Origin: CAITSH01 sp945892985
GTDB lineage: Bacteria > Pseudomonadota > Gammaproteobacteria > Burkholderiales > SG8-39
DNA length: 64,000 nucleotides
Reading direction: 5' to 3'
Assembly (NCBI GenBank): GCA_945892985.1
Contig: CAMDDU010000016.1
Location: 1 to 64,000, forward strand
A program made the position numbers and the translations under genes. The notes beneath the pieces were generated by a model. It searched no databases and was not told the DNA's origin. It saw nothing but the letters and a program-made list of their open reading frames with translations. The number at the start of each line of letters is the position of its first letter. The first letter of the stretch is position 1. This document shows, one piece after another, positions 62,413 to 64,000 of this stretch.

Positions 62413-63039
62413 CTAGTGTGTCAGCACCCGCCCCGGCCGTGCGCCGGTGGAACGGCCATCGCGCCAGACGATGGCGCCGTTGACGATGACCGTATCGATG
62501 CCGTGCGCATTGGCAATGGGCGCCTCATAGGTGGCCGCCTCGGCGACGGTATCGGCATCAAACAGGGTCAGGTCGGCGTAGGCGCCCTCCTTCAACACGC
62601 CCCTGTCCTTGAGGCCAAAGTTCTTCGCCGTCAGCCCGGTCATCTTGTAGACGGCTTTTTCCAGCGGAAACAAACCGAGCGTGCGGCCGTAGTGACCCAG
62701 TACGCGCGGAAAACTGCCCCACAGGCGCGGATGGGGCGCCGCATCGTACGGCAGGCCGTCTGAGCCGATCATGGTTTCGTCAAACTGCAGGATGCGCTGC
62801 ACGTCGGCTTCGTCCATGCGGAAATAAATCGCGCCGGCCGGATTCAGGCGGGCGACCGCCTGTTCCTCGGACACGCCCATTTTTTTGGCGATGTCGGCGA
62901 GGTCCTGCCCGGCGTATTCGGGCAGCGATTTGGACCAGGTGACAATGACGCGGGTGGAGGAGGCGGCGCGGTCCGCCGACAAGATGGTGGAACCGGCGGT
63001 GTAGGGGTAACAGTCAAGGCGCACCGCCTGCTTCGCCAT
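62413..63039 (-). pseudogene. N-acyl-D-amino-acid deacylase, C-terminal part only
   Basis: A 208-residue frame corresponding to the C-terminal 40% of the family: DCYPYTAGSTILS, FDETMIGSDGLPYDAAPHPRL and SFPRVLGHYGRTLGLFPLEKA, then the metal-hydrolase beta-sandwich ending (LKEGAYADLTLFDADTV ... GAIVWRDGRSTGARPGRVL). The N-terminal 270 or so residues, with the metal-binding HxH and carboxylated Lys or Cys, are absent. The short start MAKQAVRLD at 63039 could still be translated. Confidence 0.75.
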
Positions 63040-63121
63040 GCTCTGTTTGATTGGGGCGGCCGGTTGAAAAACATGCTTGAAAAACGTACTGACACGCTGC
63101 GCGGACTATACGCAAAACAGC

Positions 63122-63652
63122 TCAGGTCCCGGGCTGTCGCGCCTGTCCGGGCCGGCGGAAATGCCAGGCAATGCGCGCGACCCACAGCAGGCACACGACC
63201 AGTATGCCGGCCATTAAGCACACGAGCTCATCGGGCGCCTGGTGCGGCGGGGTGAGGCGGTTGCAGCGGATAGAAAACAGGTAAGCGAGCAAAACGAACA
63301 CGGCAAAGGTGGCCGCGATCCAGGCGGTCTGGCGCACCACATAGGCCAGCGTTGCGTCGCGTCGCTCGGGGGCAAGCTGGTAGCCGCGATTGGGAATGGG
63401 CAGCGCGTCGGTCTTGCCGCGAACCCAGGCGAGCAGGCCGAAGCGCACCGACACGGCCGCAGCCACGGCAAGCGCCATCATCAGCGACAAATAAATACCG
63501 CGGCTCACAAAGGCGTTCGGCGCACCGGAAAAATCAAAGTGCCATGCAACTTGCGCCGGCAACCAGCGCGCGCTGAGGGCCATCGCCGCAACAGATGCGC
63601 CGACGATGATGCCCGGTATCATGCCCGCCCTGTCATTCGCCTTTATTTGCAT
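63122..63652 (-). CDS. DUF1648-type membrane protein
   Basis: A 176-residue protein with four hydrophobic helices. ARWLPAQVAWHFDFSGAPNA after helix 1 matches the DUF1648 pattern (LPxxVPxHFxxxGxPD), found in SdpI-like immunity/membrane proteins. SdpI homologues can protect against membrane-directed toxins, but family membership is here based on one motif. It is divergent from the higA gene. Confidence 0.7.
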   Translation of the reverse strand: MQIKANDRAGMIPGIIVGASVAAMALSARWLPAQVAWHFDFSGAPNAFVSRGIYLSLMMALAVAAAVSVRFGLLAWVRGKTDALPIPNRGYQLAPERRDATLAYVVRQTAWIAATFAVFVLLAYLFSIRCNRLTPPHQAPDELVCLMAGILVVCLLWVARIAWHFRRPGQARQPGT

Positions 63653-63682
63653 CCACCGCCTCGTTCTCTGGGTTCACCTAGC

Positions 63683-63712
63683 TTGATGCACTATAACGCG
63701 TAAGCTTATAGT
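63683..63712 (+). promoter_or_regulatory. Promoter with inverted repeat for higA
   Basis: TTGATG (63683-63688) and TATAGT (63707-63712) are spaced by 18 nt. A perfect inverted repeat, ACTATAA (63690-63696) and TTATAGT (63706-63712), covers the spacer and -10, fitting autorepression by the antitoxin. Confidence 0.55.
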
Positions 63713-63730
63713 TATCCCTGAATAACGATC

Positions 63731-64000
63731 ATGAAAAAGCTATCCAACATCCATCCTGGCGAAGTCCTGCTCGAGGAGTTCCTCAAGCCGATGGCGATCA
63801 GCCAGAACGCGCTCGCCCGCGCCCTCGAGGTGCCGCCGCGCCGCGTCAATGAAATCGTACCGGGCAAACGCCGCATCACGGCAGACACGGCTTTGCGGTT
63901 GGCGGCGTTTTTCGGAACGTCGGAGGGCTTCTGGCTGGGCTTGCAGGTCGATTACGACCTGGAACTGGCAAGGGGCGGGATTGGCAAGGCATTGCTGCGT
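63731..64000 (+). CDS. higA: HigA-family antitoxin (partial, runs off the window)
   Basis: The first 90 codons are present without a stop: MKKLSNIHPGEVLLEEFLKP, then an Xre-type helix-turn-helix (ISQNALARALEVPPRRVNEI, TADTALRLAAFFGTSEGFWL) and QVDYDLELAR. This is the VapI/HigA addiction-module antitoxin, normally about 95-100 residues. The HigB toxin usually lies immediately upstream, but here the 78 bp upstream hold only the promoter, so the toxin is either missing or downstream beyond the window. Confidence 0.9.
   Translation, partial: MKKLSNIHPGEVLLEEFLKPMAISQNALARALEVPPRRVNEIVPGKRRITADTALRLAAFFGTSEGFWLGLQVDYDLELARGGIGKALLR

Overview
The window reads as chromosome of a GC-rich betaproteobacterium, most likely Burkholderiales. 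The main reasons are the many Bug-type (TctC-like) periplasmic solute receptors (six intact and two decayed copies), a fimT-pilV-pilW-pilX-pilY1-pilE minor pilin operon of betaproteobacterial type, CoA-dependent and aromatic-acid catabolic genes, and dispersed palindromic intergenic repeats. No rRNA, tRNA, CRISPR array, integrase or transposase was found. The taxonomic call is inference.

Layout. 1-4160: MFS exporter, small membrane proteins, an MsnO8-like flavin monooxygenase and a GNAT acetyltransferase. 4165-12376: a fatty-acid/acyl-CoA block, with acyl-CoA ligase and enoyl-CoA hydratase on the minus strand and, divergently, a fused hydratase/3-hydroxyacyl-CoA dehydrogenase, a methyltransferase, thiolase, SDR and hotdog thioesterase. 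12453-18435: an aromatic-acid block with a dihydroxyphthalate-decarboxylase-like protein, a Bug receptor, an extradiol-type VOC dioxygenase, a two-subunit Rieske ring-hydroxylating oxygenase and a MarR regulator. 18499-29829: a zone of gene decay (internally deleted or frameshifted Bug, dienelactone hydrolase, 2-hydroxyacid dehydrogenase, ABC ATPase, zinc-ribbon and slipin fragments) that surrounds the intact type IV pilus minor pilin operon (19813-26314). 29852-34192: a minus-strand operon for a gentisate-dioxygenase-like cupin, an LVIVD propeller, a Rid protein and a GST, with a divergent GntR regulator and a perfect 19-bp palindrome between them. 34298-53001: about 19 kb of minus-strand carboxylic-acid catabolism: TcuAB, two Ldh2 dehydrogenases, four Bug receptors, MBL hydrolase, LigI-like amidohydrolase, two HpaI aldolases, 2-hydroxyacid dehydrogenase, SMP-30, an AtuA pair and an isopropylmalate-dehydrogenase-like enzyme, with a divergent LysR gene. 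54170-56353: class II aldolase and a CDF metal exporter. 56506-61902: five signalling proteins, including a REC protein whose HD-GYP domain has lost most metal ligands. 62413-64000: a truncated D-aminoacylase, a DUF1648 membrane protein and the start of a HigA antitoxin gene that runs off the window.

Working together: the catabolic blocks look like a modular intake system. Bug receptors recognise carboxylates, local oxidoreductases, aldolases and dioxygenases convert them to pyruvate or acyl-CoA units, and each block has its own divergent regulator with a visible operator-like palindrome. The most notable points are the pilus operon lying between two copies of the same dead gene, a PilY1 with a lectin-like head and an inserted phage-type module, the cupin/Rid/GST operon, shared operator half-sites in the aromatic block, the degenerate HD-GYP protein and the higher-order repeat array at 43.7-44.3 kb.
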